The notes under the pieces were generated by a model. It searched no databases. It worked only from the letters and a program-made list of their open reading frames with translations, and had not been told where the DNA came from. From X23 sp050251575 (GTDB lineage: Bacteria; Bacillota; Clostridia; SK-Y3), in the NCBI GenBank assembly GCA_050251575.1, contig JBFWMP010000045.1, forward strand, positions 1 through 17,526: DNA of 17,526 bases, in the 5' to 3' direction. The position numbers were made by a program, and so were the translations under genes. Of the stretch, positions 1 to 6,515 are shown one piece after another. Every line of letters starts with the position of its first letter. The first letter of the stretch is position 1.

Positions 1-97
1 CTATATATAAACCGTTCACACCCATCTCATACATGATACCGACAACAGCTTCCGAGGCCTCAGGTGTAGTCTTTATTTTTACTTCAATCCATTTCAA
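1..97 (-). CDS. prmA: Ribosomal protein L11 methyltransferase, N-terminal fragment (cut by window edge)
   Basis: Only the first 32 codons are present; the rest lies beyond the left edge. The peptide begins MKWIEVKIKTTPEASEAV, which matches the N-terminal domain of PrmA, the SAM-dependent enzyme that methylates ribosomal protein L11. The start is a TTG at 97-95, chosen because AAGGAG (111-106) sits 8 bases upstream and the family consensus begins exactly there. It lies 19 bp behind dnaJ with no terminator between them, so it is probably the last gene of the hrcA heat-shock operon, the usual arrangement in Firmicutes. The identification rests on this short N-terminus and on synteny; the catalytic domain cannot be seen. 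Confidence 0.82.
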   Translation of the reverse strand, partial: MKWIEVKIKTTPEASEAVVGIMYEMGVNGLYI

Positions 98-116
98 ATT
101 GTATTCTCCTTCATAA

Positions 117-1253
117 TTATATTCCCAATACACCTTTCATTTTCTCAAAAAATCCTTTGCGCTGCTCATGTGTATCTTCCCTCTCGAGCTCTGCAAATTG
201 TTTTAACAAGTCCTTTTGTTTTTCATTAAGATTTTTGGGAACCTCCACTATTACTTTAACATATTGATCTCCTCGTCCATAACCCCTGATATGCGGGATC
301 CCTTTACTCTTTAAACGGAATACCGTACTCGACTGTGTCCCTTCAGGAATGGTATACTTCACCTTTCCATCCAGCGTCGGCACTTCCATCTCATAGCCTA
401 AGGACGCTTGAACAAAAGTAATCGGTATTTCACAGATAACATCAGTTCCTTGACGCTGAAACAACACATGTGGCTTCACCCGAATAGAAATAAACAAATC
501 TCCTGCCGGTCCACCTTTAACACCAGGGTCTCCTTCTCCTCTAAGAGAAATTGTCTGCCCATCATCTATTCCTGCAGGAATATTCACCTTGATTTTCTTA
601 ATCTTACGCACATTCCCTTTTCCATGACACTCAGTACATGGATTTGCAATGATTTTACCTTCCCCATGACAGTGGTCACAAGTCTTTACATTTACAAATT
701 GTCCAAAAGGTGTGCGCTGCTTAACCTGAATCTGACCTGTTCCTTTACAAACAGAACAAGTTGTAGGACTCGTTCCTGATTTTGCACCCGTTCCCTTGCA
801 TTTATCACAGCTTTCCATCTTATGAATGTTGAGTTCTTTTTCTACACCAAAAGCTGCCTCTTCAAAAGTTATCGTTGCATCTGTCTGAAGGTCTCTGCCT
901 TTTTGTGGCCCATTTCTTCTTGCAGAAGAACCAAATCCGCTGCCGCCAAAGAAACTATCAAATATATCTCCAAAATCAAAATCTCCGAATCCTCCATTAA
1001 AGCCACCTCCACCAAATCCATTAGGATCAGTGCCCGCATGACCGAATTGATCATACCTGGCTTTCTTTTGAGAATCACTTAAAACTTCATAAGCCTCGTT
1101 TGCTTCTTTAAATTTTGTTTCTGCTTCTTTATTGTTCGGATTGACATCAGGATGATATTGTTTTGCTAACTTTCTATATGCTTTTTTAATATCAGCATCG
1201 GAAGCACCCTTACTGATACCTAGAACCTCATAATAATCTCTTTTTTCAGCCAT
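117..1253 (-). CDS. dnaJ: Chaperone protein DnaJ (Hsp40)
   Basis: Co-chaperone that binds unfolded clients and stimulates the ATPase of DnaK in the cytoplasm. The 378 residues show the full type I layout: a J domain (about 5-70) with the HPD tripeptide at 34-36 that contacts DnaK, a Gly/Phe-rich linker (about 75-112), four CxxCxGxG zinc repeats beginning at Cys149, Cys166, Cys192 and Cys206, and the C-terminal beta-sandwich client-binding and dimerisation region. Length equals that of E. coli DnaJ. I start at the ATG at 1253 (MAEKRDYYEVLG), not at an in-frame GTG three codons upstream, because that GTG is part of the AAAGGTGG ribosome binding site. A 206-bp spacer with stem-loops separates it from dnaK; prmA follows closely. 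Confidence 0.97.
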   Translation of the reverse strand: MAEKRDYYEVLGISKGASDADIKKAYRKLAKQYHPDVNPNNKEAETKFKEANEAYEVLSDSQKKARYDQFGHAGTDPNGFGGGGFNGGFGDFDFGDIFDSFFGGSGFGSSARRNGPQKGRDLQTDATITFEEAAFGVEKELNIHKMESCDKCKGTGAKSGTSPTTCSVCKGTGQIQVKQRTPFGQFVNVKTCDHCHGEGKIIANPCTECHGKGNVRKIKKIKVNIPAGIDDGQTISLRGEGDPGVKGGPAGDLFISIRVKPHVLFQRQGTDVICEIPITFVQASLGYEMEVPTLDGKVKYTIPEGTQSSTVFRLKSKGIPHIRGYGRGDQYVKVIVEVPKNLNEKQKDLLKQFAELEREDTHEQRKGFFEKMKGVLGI

Positions 1254-1388
1254 TTTTACCACCTTTCACAAAACACCCGCGGTATATAATCACGATACAT
1301 TTTCTATTAACTTATTAAGTATACCATATTACTGCAAATTTAAAATACTAAAAATATTATGAAGCACTTGACTAATAAGCAGTCAAAA

Positions 1389-1418
1389 GGACTAAAGCTA
1401 TAAAAACAGCTTCAGCCC
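1389..1418 (-). terminator. Stem-loop between dnaK and dnaJ, probable attenuator or RNA-processing hairpin
   Basis: Read on the minus strand, GGGCTGAAGCT and AGCTTTAGTCC pair as an 11-bp stem with two G-U pairs around an 8-nt loop, followed by only four T residues. A second hairpin (CTACTG/CAGTAG, 1418-1440) lies just before it and a third (TTGACT/AGTCAA, 1368-1386) just after. The short T-run suggests partial termination or a processing or stability element rather than a full terminator, which would lower dnaJ and prmA output relative to dnaK. That role is inferred. Confidence 0.5.
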
Positions 1419-1459
1419 TACTGCACTCATCAATCAGTAGTATAAAAGAAATCAATTAA

Positions 1460-3313
1460 TTACTTATTTTCCTCTTCATCTACAACTTTATAATCTGCAT
1501 CATATACATTCTCCCCATTAGGACCTTGCTGAGCCTGACCTGCTGCTCCAGGATCGAATCCTGGTCCTTGCTGATCTCCACCTTGCTGCTGATATAACTT
1601 AGCAGATATTTCATAGAATTTCTGAGTTAATTCTTCAGTAGCTTTTTTAATGCTTTCCGTATCAGTTCCTTTTAGTGCTTCTTTTACTTTATCTACTTCT
1701 ACCTGTATTTGAGATTTTTCCTCATCACTAACTTTATCTCCTAAGTCTTTTAGGGTTTTTTCAGTTTGATAAACAATGGAATCAGCATTATTCCTGACAT
1801 CAATTTCTTCTTTTTTCTTTTTATCTTCAGCAGCAAACTTTTCTGCTTCTTTTACTGCCTTATCTATCTCATCATCATTTAAGTTAGTACTTGCTGTAAT
1901 AGTAATCTTTTGCTCATTGCCGGTTCCCAAATCTTTAGCTGATACATGGGCTATGCCATTTGCATCAATATCAAACGTAACCTCAATTTGTGGAACACCT
2001 CTTGGTGCCGGTGGAATACCGGTAAGATTAAATCTTCCCAAGGTCTTGTTATATGCTGCCATCTCTCTTTCACCTTGAAGAACATGAATTTCAACACTTG
2101 TCTGTCCATCCGCAGCTGTTGAAAATACCTGGCTTTTCTTCGAAGGGATTGTCGTATTTCTTTCTATTAATTTTGTAAACACTCCTCCAAGAGTTTCAAT
2201 TCCAAGAGAAAGAGGTGTTACATCAAGCAATAGTAAATCTTTTACTTCTCCGCCCAAAACACCTGCTTGAATTGCAGCACCGATAGCTACACATTCATCA
2301 GGATTAATCCCTTTATGAGGATCCTTATTAATTAGTCTCTTTACTGCATCCTGTACTGCAGGAATTCTTATAGAACCTCCAACAAGAAGTACTCTGTCAA
2401 TCTGATTTGGTGATAGACCTGCATCCTGCAAAGCTCTTCTGGTAGGCTCCATCGTTTTTTCAACAAGATCAGCTGTCAGTTCATTGAACTTTGCTCTTGT
2501 CAGTGTTATATCTAAATGCTTTGGTCCACTGGCATCTGCAGTAATAAACGGCAGATTAACATTTGAACTAGTCACTCCAGAAAGTTCAATCTTAGCTTTT
2601 TCAGCTGCTTCTTTTAATCTTTGAAGTGCCATCTTATCATTTCGAAGATCTACACCATTCTCTTTCTTGAATTCTTCCGCAAGATGATTGATAATACGCT
2701 CATCGAAATCATCTCCCCCAAGACGATTATTACCACTTGTCGCAAGAACTTCGAAAACGCCATCTCCGATTTCTAAAATAGATACGTCAAAGGTTCCCCC
2801 GCCCAAGTCATATACCATGATTTTTTGATCGTGATCTTTATCCAATCCATAGGCTAACGCTGCCGCAGTCGGCTCATTAATAATTCTTAGAACCTCCAAT
2901 CCTGCAATCTTACCTGCATCCTTGGTTGCTTGTCTTTGTGCATCACTAAAATAAGCAGGAACCGTAATAACTGCTTGGGTAACAGCTTCACCTAAATATG
3001 CTTCTGCATCAGCTTTTAATTTTTGCAAAATCATCGCTGAAATTTCTTGGGGCGTATATTTTTTATCATCAATTTCAACCTTTTTATCAGTCCCCATATC
3101 TCTTTTTATAGACGCAACAGTTCTATCTGGATTGGTAATAGCTTGTCTTCTAGCTACCTGACCAACCAACCTTTCTCCTGCTTTAGTAAACGCTAAAACT
3201 GAAGGAGTTGTTCTTGCTCCCTCTGCATTTGCTATTACGACTGGTTCTCCACCTTCCATAACTGCTACGCAGGAATTTGTTGTTCCTAAATCAATTCCAA
3301 TTATTTTACCCAT
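1460..3313 (-). CDS. dnaK: Molecular chaperone DnaK (Hsp70)
   Basis: ATP-driven Hsp70 chaperone of the cytoplasm. The 617 residues begin with the phosphate-1 motif IGIDLGTTNSCVAV, carry the phosphate-2 motif VYDLGGGTFDVS and a NEPTAAALAYG stretch in the nucleotide-binding domain, the hydrophobic interdomain linker DLLLLDV, a substrate-binding beta domain starting TPLSLGIETLGG, a helical lid, and a disordered Gln/Gly-rich tail ending in acidic residues (DEEENK). It has the compact nucleotide-binding domain usual in Gram-positive DnaK. The start follows AGGAGG in a well-spaced position. One oddity: the adenosine motif reads GGSIRIP where GGSTRIP or GGSSRIP is usual. It is the third gene of the hrcA operon; a 7-nt repeat array lies in the spacer before it. 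Confidence 0.98.
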   Translation of the reverse strand: MGKIIGIDLGTTNSCVAVMEGGEPVVIANAEGARTTPSVLAFTKAGERLVGQVARRQAITNPDRTVASIKRDMGTDKKVEIDDKKYTPQEISAMILQKLKADAEAYLGEAVTQAVITVPAYFSDAQRQATKDAGKIAGLEVLRIINEPTAAALAYGLDKDHDQKIMVYDLGGGTFDVSILEIGDGVFEVLATSGNNRLGGDDFDERIINHLAEEFKKENGVDLRNDKMALQRLKEAAEKAKIELSGVTSSNVNLPFITADASGPKHLDITLTRAKFNELTADLVEKTMEPTRRALQDAGLSPNQIDRVLLVGGSIRIPAVQDAVKRLINKDPHKGINPDECVAIGAAIQAGVLGGEVKDLLLLDVTPLSLGIETLGGVFTKLIERNTTIPSKKSQVFSTAADGQTSVEIHVLQGEREMAAYNKTLGRFNLTGIPPAPRGVPQIEVTFDIDANGIAHVSAKDLGTGNEQKITITASTNLNDDEIDKAVKEAEKFAAEDKKKKEEIDVRNNADSIVYQTEKTLKDLGDKVSDEEKSQIQVEVDKVKEALKGTDTESIKKATEELTQKFYEISAKLYQQQGGDQQGPGFDPGAAGQAQQGPNGENVYDADYKVVDEEENK

Positions 3314-3412
3314 GTTAATATACCTCCTAAATGTATTGTGTTTTAAATAAATACTTTTTCACTAATAAAATTTATTTTAAATAAATATTTACAGAAAAGT
3401 CTAACAGCTTCT

Positions 3413-3443
3413 GCTCTGAGCTCTGAGCTCTGAGCTCCGAGCT
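3413..3443. repeat. Tandem heptanucleotide repeat (GCTCTGA, about 4.4 copies) at the grpE stop codon
   Basis: Three exact copies of GCTCTGA (3413-3433), one copy with a single change (GCTCCGA, 3434-3440) and a partial GCT. The unit contains GAGCTC palindromes, so the transcript can fold back on itself. The array ends inside the TAG stop codon of grpE (3444-3442) and lies in the AT-rich 128-bp spacer before dnaK. Nearby, TTTTAAATAAATA occurs twice (3341 and 3375), which may be chance in such AT-rich DNA. Confidence 0.85.
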
Positions 3444-4041
3444 AATTTGCTACCTTCACCATACTATGACGAATGACTTTGTCTTTTAATCTATATCCCT
3501 TTTGAAATTCTTCTATAACGATATTGTTGCCGACAGAATCATCCTCTACATGCATCACCGCATTGTGTGTTTCCGGATTAAATTCCTGTCCTTTCGCCTC
3601 AATCACTTCAACGCCTAATTTGGATAGGGTATCCTTAAACTGCTTAAGAACCAGATCTATCCCTTCTAATAAGTTGCTTGCATCTACTCCTTCTTTACAG
3701 GAGTCTACTGCTCTTTCCATATTATCCAAAACAACAAGAAAATGTGAAACCGCATCACAAACCGCGTCATTATATAAGTTCTCTTTCTCTTTCGCCGTCC
3801 GTTTCTTATAATTATCAAATTCAGCTACGGCACGCTGCAGCCTCCCTAAATATTCATCACATTGAGTACCTTTTTGTTCTAACTCTTTTTTTAGTTCTTC
3901 AATCTCTGCCTGCTGTACAGCACTGTCAGCGTTATTATGAGTTTCCATACCTTCATCCTCTACAGACGAAACTTGTTCTTCATTCATAACATCTTTTTTT
4001 AATTCCTGCTGCTTTGCATCTGCTGTCTTTTTAGTCATCAT
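3442..4041 (-). CDS. grpE: Nucleotide exchange factor GrpE
   Basis: Releases ADP from DnaK and so resets the Hsp70 cycle; works as a dimer in the cytoplasm. The 199-residue product has a charged, low-complexity N-terminus, a long coiled coil (IEELKKELEQK through LQRAVAEFDNYKKRTAKEKE) and the C-terminal beta domain that docks on DnaK (GVEVIEAKGQEFNPETHNAV, then GYRLKDKVIRHSMVKV). I start at the ATG at 4041, which has AAAGGA six bases upstream. An in-frame ATG at 4080 would overlap the end of hrcA by 20 bases and lacks a comparable site. It lies 19 bp behind hrcA. Its stop codon falls within a heptanucleotide repeat. Confidence 0.95.
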   Translation of the reverse strand: MMTKKTADAKQQELKKDVMNEEQVSSVEDEGMETHNNADSAVQQAEIEELKKELEQKGTQCDEYLGRLQRAVAEFDNYKKRTAKEKENLYNDAVCDAVSHFLVVLDNMERAVDSCKEGVDASNLLEGIDLVLKQFKDTLSKLGVEVIEAKGQEFNPETHNAVMHVEDDSVGNNIVIEEFQKGYRLKDKVIRHSMVKVAN

Positions 4042-4060
4042 TTCCCATCCTTTGCTATTA

Positions 4061-5113
4061 TTAATCAGATTTACCTTCATAAAACAATCTCATCAGCATA
4101 CGGTTAAAGCTGTTCGTCATATACTCTAATGAAGAAATTGTTTTAGCATATTCCATTCTGGTAGGGCCAATAATTCCAATAACTCCTATGACCTTGTCAC
4201 CGATAGAATAAGAAGATGTAACAATACTACATTCTTTCATCTCACTAAACTCATTTTCTTTTCCTATTGTTATATTTACCTTTTTAGATTGTTGCATACC
4301 ATTTAAAAGCTTATATAAGTTTTGTTTTTCTTCTAGAAAAACAAAAAATTCTTTTGCTTTCTCAATATCGTTATATTCTGGAAAATTAAAAATATTTGTT
4401 GTTCCTCCTAAGAAGACCTCTTCATTATCTATCACATTAATATTTTCAGAAATATAATCCAATATAGACATCAATATTTCTTCATTATGGCGCATTTCTC
4501 TCCTAATCTCCTGAATCTTCTGGAGAGTAATCTGTTCGATAGTAAGTCCACACAATTTATCATTTAAAATGGCACTAAGTCTATTCAAAAAATCAATAGT
4601 AATTCCATTTGGAACCTTAATCGTCTTATTTTTTACGATCCCTGTGTTTGTGACCATGATTAACAGTGCAGTCATATTATCTATTGGAACCAATTGCAAA
4701 TGCCTTATTGAACTTTTTTTCATTTGAGGTGTTGATACAATGGTAGTATATTGTGTCAATTTGGATAGTGCATAGGAGGCTTGTTGAACAAGCTCATTTA
4801 ATTCTTGAATTTTCAACTCCATCGCATGCTGGATATTATTTATTTCATCCACTGTAAGCTTATATTTCCGCATAAGTTGGTCTACATACAGCCTGTAACC
4901 TAAATCTGACGGTATTCTTCCGGCTGAAGTATGTGGTTGTTCAAGGTATCCCAACTCCTCCAAATCTGCCATTTCATTGCGAATAGTAGCAGAACTAAGC
5001 CCTAATTCATGCCTTTTAGCAATGGTACGAGAGCCTACCGGTTCTGCTGTACATATGTAGTCATCGATGATTGCTTGAAGTATTCTTCTTTTTCTTTCTC
5101 CTAGTTCCACCAT
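4061..5113 (-). CDS. hrcA: Heat-inducible transcription repressor HrcA
   Basis: Dimeric repressor that binds CIRCE operators and is known in the family to depend on GroEL for correct folding, which links chaperone supply to chaperone transcription. The 350 residues begin with the winged helix (ERKRRILQAIIDDYICTAEP, then VGSRTIAKRHELGLSSATIRNEMADLEELGYL) and the signature HTSAGRIPSDLGYRLYVD; the rest is the GAF-like dimerisation region with its inserted domain. First gene of the operon, with a perfect CIRCE 16 bp upstream, so it is autoregulated. I prefer the ATG at 5113; a GTG two codons earlier (5119) is itself part of the GGGGTGATT ribosome binding site. Confidence 0.96.
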   Translation of the reverse strand: MVELGERKRRILQAIIDDYICTAEPVGSRTIAKRHELGLSSATIRNEMADLEELGYLEQPHTSAGRIPSDLGYRLYVDQLMRKYKLTVDEINNIQHAMELKIQELNELVQQASYALSKLTQYTTIVSTPQMKKSSIRHLQLVPIDNMTALLIMVTNTGIVKNKTIKVPNGITIDFLNRLSAILNDKLCGLTIEQITLQKIQEIRREMRHNEEILMSILDYISENINVIDNEEVFLGGTTNIFNFPEYNDIEKAKEFFVFLEEKQNLYKLLNGMQQSKKVNITIGKENEFSEMKECSIVTSSYSIGDKVIGVIGIIGPTRMEYAKTISSLEYMTNSFNRMLMRLFYEGKSD

Positions 5114-5129
5114 AATCACCCCAATTTTG

Positions 5130-5156
5130 TTAGCACTCTATTGCAATGAGTGCTAA
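5130..5156. promoter_or_regulatory. CIRCE operator (HrcA binding site)
   Basis: A perfect copy of the CIRCE consensus, TTAGCACTC-N9-GAGTGCTAA, with arms 5130-5138 and 5148-5156. It lies just downstream of the predicted start of transcription and 16 bp before the hrcA start codon, the standard place for repression of the hrcA-grpE-dnaK-dnaJ operon. Confidence 0.98.
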
Positions 5157-5167
5157 AATCTATTTTA

Positions 5168-5196
5168 AAAATATCACTTCTGTATTTCTTTGTCAA
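5168..5196 (-). promoter_or_regulatory. Sigma-A promoter of the hrcA heat-shock operon
   Basis: On the minus strand TTGACA (5196-5191) is followed after exactly 17 bp by TATTTT (5173-5168). Transcription would begin near 5161, placing CIRCE at about +5 to +31. A perfect -35 box and ideal spacing beside the operator make this the likely heat-shock promoter. It sits in the 103-bp gap after hemW, where no terminator is visible, so some read-through from lepA-hemW is possible. Confidence 0.85.
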
Positions 5197-5216
5197 GAGT
5201 ATTTTTTAAATATCTA

Positions 5217-6350
5217 TTAAATAAACTCCATGAAAACTTGATTAGACAAATCGATGCCTCTCCTAGTAAGTTTATATCCATATTTATGAGCTTCAATCAA
5301 GCTCAATGCAATCAATTTATTTAACTCTTCTTCATATATATCATCTAATTCTACCCCGAATCGTTGATAAAACTCGGAGGAATTCACTCCTCCTATCAGC
5401 CTGAGTCCTAAAAACATGAACTCGGACATCTGATCTTTTACAGCCAACTGCTCTTCTTCTTCCACAGGCAGTAAATTCCCCTTTATCCTTTTTATATATT
5501 CCTCGGGTGATTTGATATTGGCGTATCGTATTGCATTGATATATGAATGTGCTCCCGCCCCGATTCCTTGATATTCCTTAGACTTCCAATACAACAAATT
5601 ATGTTTGCATTCATACCCTCTTTTGGCAAAGTTTGATATTTCATAGTGGCTGTAGTCATTACTTATCAGCATTTTTATTGCGGCTTCGTACATATCTCTA
5701 TCCACATCTTCATCCGGCATCTGAAGCTTTTTATTTTGATAATCCTGATAAAATCTTGTCCCCTCTTCTATCTTTAATGCATAGCAGGAAATGTGCTCGG
5801 GCATCAATTGTATTACCTGATGCAAGGTCCGTTCCCATTGCTGCAAGGTTTGGTCTGGCAAGGAAAACATAAGATCAATGTTGATATTATCGAAACCTTC
5901 TTCACGTGCAGAATGATAATTTTCAACAAACTGATCTTTCGAATGAATTCTCCCTAGCCTCTTTAACTGCAAATCATCCCAGCACTGCAGACCAATACTC
6001 AGCCTGTTAACACCATTTTGCTTCAGCATTCTTAATTTTTCCTTTGTGAGTGTCCCCGGATTAGACTCTATGGAAATCTCGCAATCTTCTGTCAGCTCAA
6101 ATAGCTCACGGCAACTTATCAGAATATCTTCCAACAAAGGTGCTTCTAAACATGTTGGCGTTCCTCCGCCAATAAAAATAGTTCCCACTTCAATATCAGA
6201 ATTTTTTTCCTTATACAACTTCATTTCCTCTATCATTGCATGAGTGTACTGATCTTTCATATAAGAAATACCTGCATAGGAGTTGAAATCACAGTAATGG
6301 CACTTTTGCACGCAAAAAGGAATATGGATGTACAAACCTATCTTTTTCAT
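5217..6350 (-). CDS. hemW: Radical SAM heme chaperone HemW (HemN-like)
   Basis: Radical SAM protein of the HemN/HemW family. The 377 residues open with MKKIGLYIHIPFC and the cluster motif CxxxCxxC (Cys13, Cys17, Cys20) followed by DF. A phenylalanine there, rather than a fourth cysteine, is typical of HemW, which binds and hands over heme, and not of the true coproporphyrinogen III dehydrogenase HemN. The stretch FIGGGTPT and the C-terminal HemN-type domain (FMFLGLRLIGGV) also fit. The start at 6350 has AAAGGAG five bases upstream. An upstream in-frame extension to 6392 runs into a non-coding repeat and is rejected. Position between lepA and hrcA is conserved in Firmicutes, where it is often annotated hemN. 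Confidence 0.93.
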   Translation of the reverse strand: MKKIGLYIHIPFCVQKCHYCDFNSYAGISYMKDQYTHAMIEEMKLYKEKNSDIEVGTIFIGGGTPTCLEAPLLEDILISCRELFELTEDCEISIESNPGTLTKEKLRMLKQNGVNRLSIGLQCWDDLQLKRLGRIHSKDQFVENYHSAREEGFDNINIDLMFSLPDQTLQQWERTLHQVIQLMPEHISCYALKIEEGTRFYQDYQNKKLQMPDEDVDRDMYEAAIKMLISNDYSHYEISNFAKRGYECKHNLLYWKSKEYQGIGAGAHSYINAIRYANIKSPEEYIKRIKGNLLPVEEEEQLAVKDQMSEFMFLGLRLIGGVNSSEFYQRFGVELDDIYEEELNKLIALSLIEAHKYGYKLTRRGIDLSNQVFMEFI

Positions 6351-6380
6351 TTTTTCTCCTTTAACAAATCTGCTTCGCAC

Positions 6381-6408
6381 AAGATCCTTCACTTCGTTCA
6401 GGATGACA
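6381..6408. repeat. Half-copy of the intergenic fold-back repeat
   Basis: The 28 bases begin AAGATCCTTCACTT and end TTCAGGATGACA. They match the right arm of the full element at 10347-10502 except for one missing base, but the complementary left arm is absent. It lies about 30 bp upstream of the hemW start codon and is likely a decayed or partial copy. Confidence 0.75.
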
Positions 6409-6431
6409 AGCTAAATTATCTCCTTTAATGA

Positions 6432-6506
6432 AGTGGAGAGTGGAGAGTGAATAGTAGATAGCAACTAATCACGTTACTCCCCACTGCCTACTCCTCACTC
6501 CCCACT
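6432..6506. repeat. Heptanucleotide-periodic inverted repeat (strong hairpin) between lepA and hemW
   Basis: The left arm reads as 7-nt units AGTGGAG, AGTGGAG, AGTGAAT, AGTAGAT. The right arm reads ACTCCCC, ACTGCCT, ACTCCTC, ACTCCCC, ACT. The arms are imperfect reverse complements and pair for 11 bp without a break at the outer end (allowing one G-U), then for further blocks. In the lepA transcript the hairpin starts 9 bases after the stop codon and ends about 80 bases before the hemW start codon. There is no following T-run, so it looks like a stability or processing element rather than a terminator. Confidence 0.8.
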
Positions 6507-6515
6507 AATTAACTG

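Noticed and set aside
408..1082. Plus-strand and alternate-frame open frames across dnaJ
   Set aside because: Shadows of dnaJ: no ribosome binding sites, unnatural composition. The same holds for the other antisense frames over dnaK, grpE, hemW, lepA, spoIIP, gpr, holA and comEC.
1263..1340. Separate promoter for dnaJ (TATACT near 1310)
   Set aside because: The -10-like box has no acceptable -35 partner and such boxes are expected by chance in AT-rich spacers.
3413..3443. CRISPR-like repeats
   Set aside because: The unit is 7 nt with no spacers; this is a simple tandem array. No CRISPR repeat-spacer pattern was seen anywhere.
6351..6392. 14-codon N-terminal extension of hemW (MKDLVRSRFVKGEK)
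   Set aside because: It is partly translated repeat sequence; the ATG at 6350 has AAAGGAG at ideal spacing and matches the family start.
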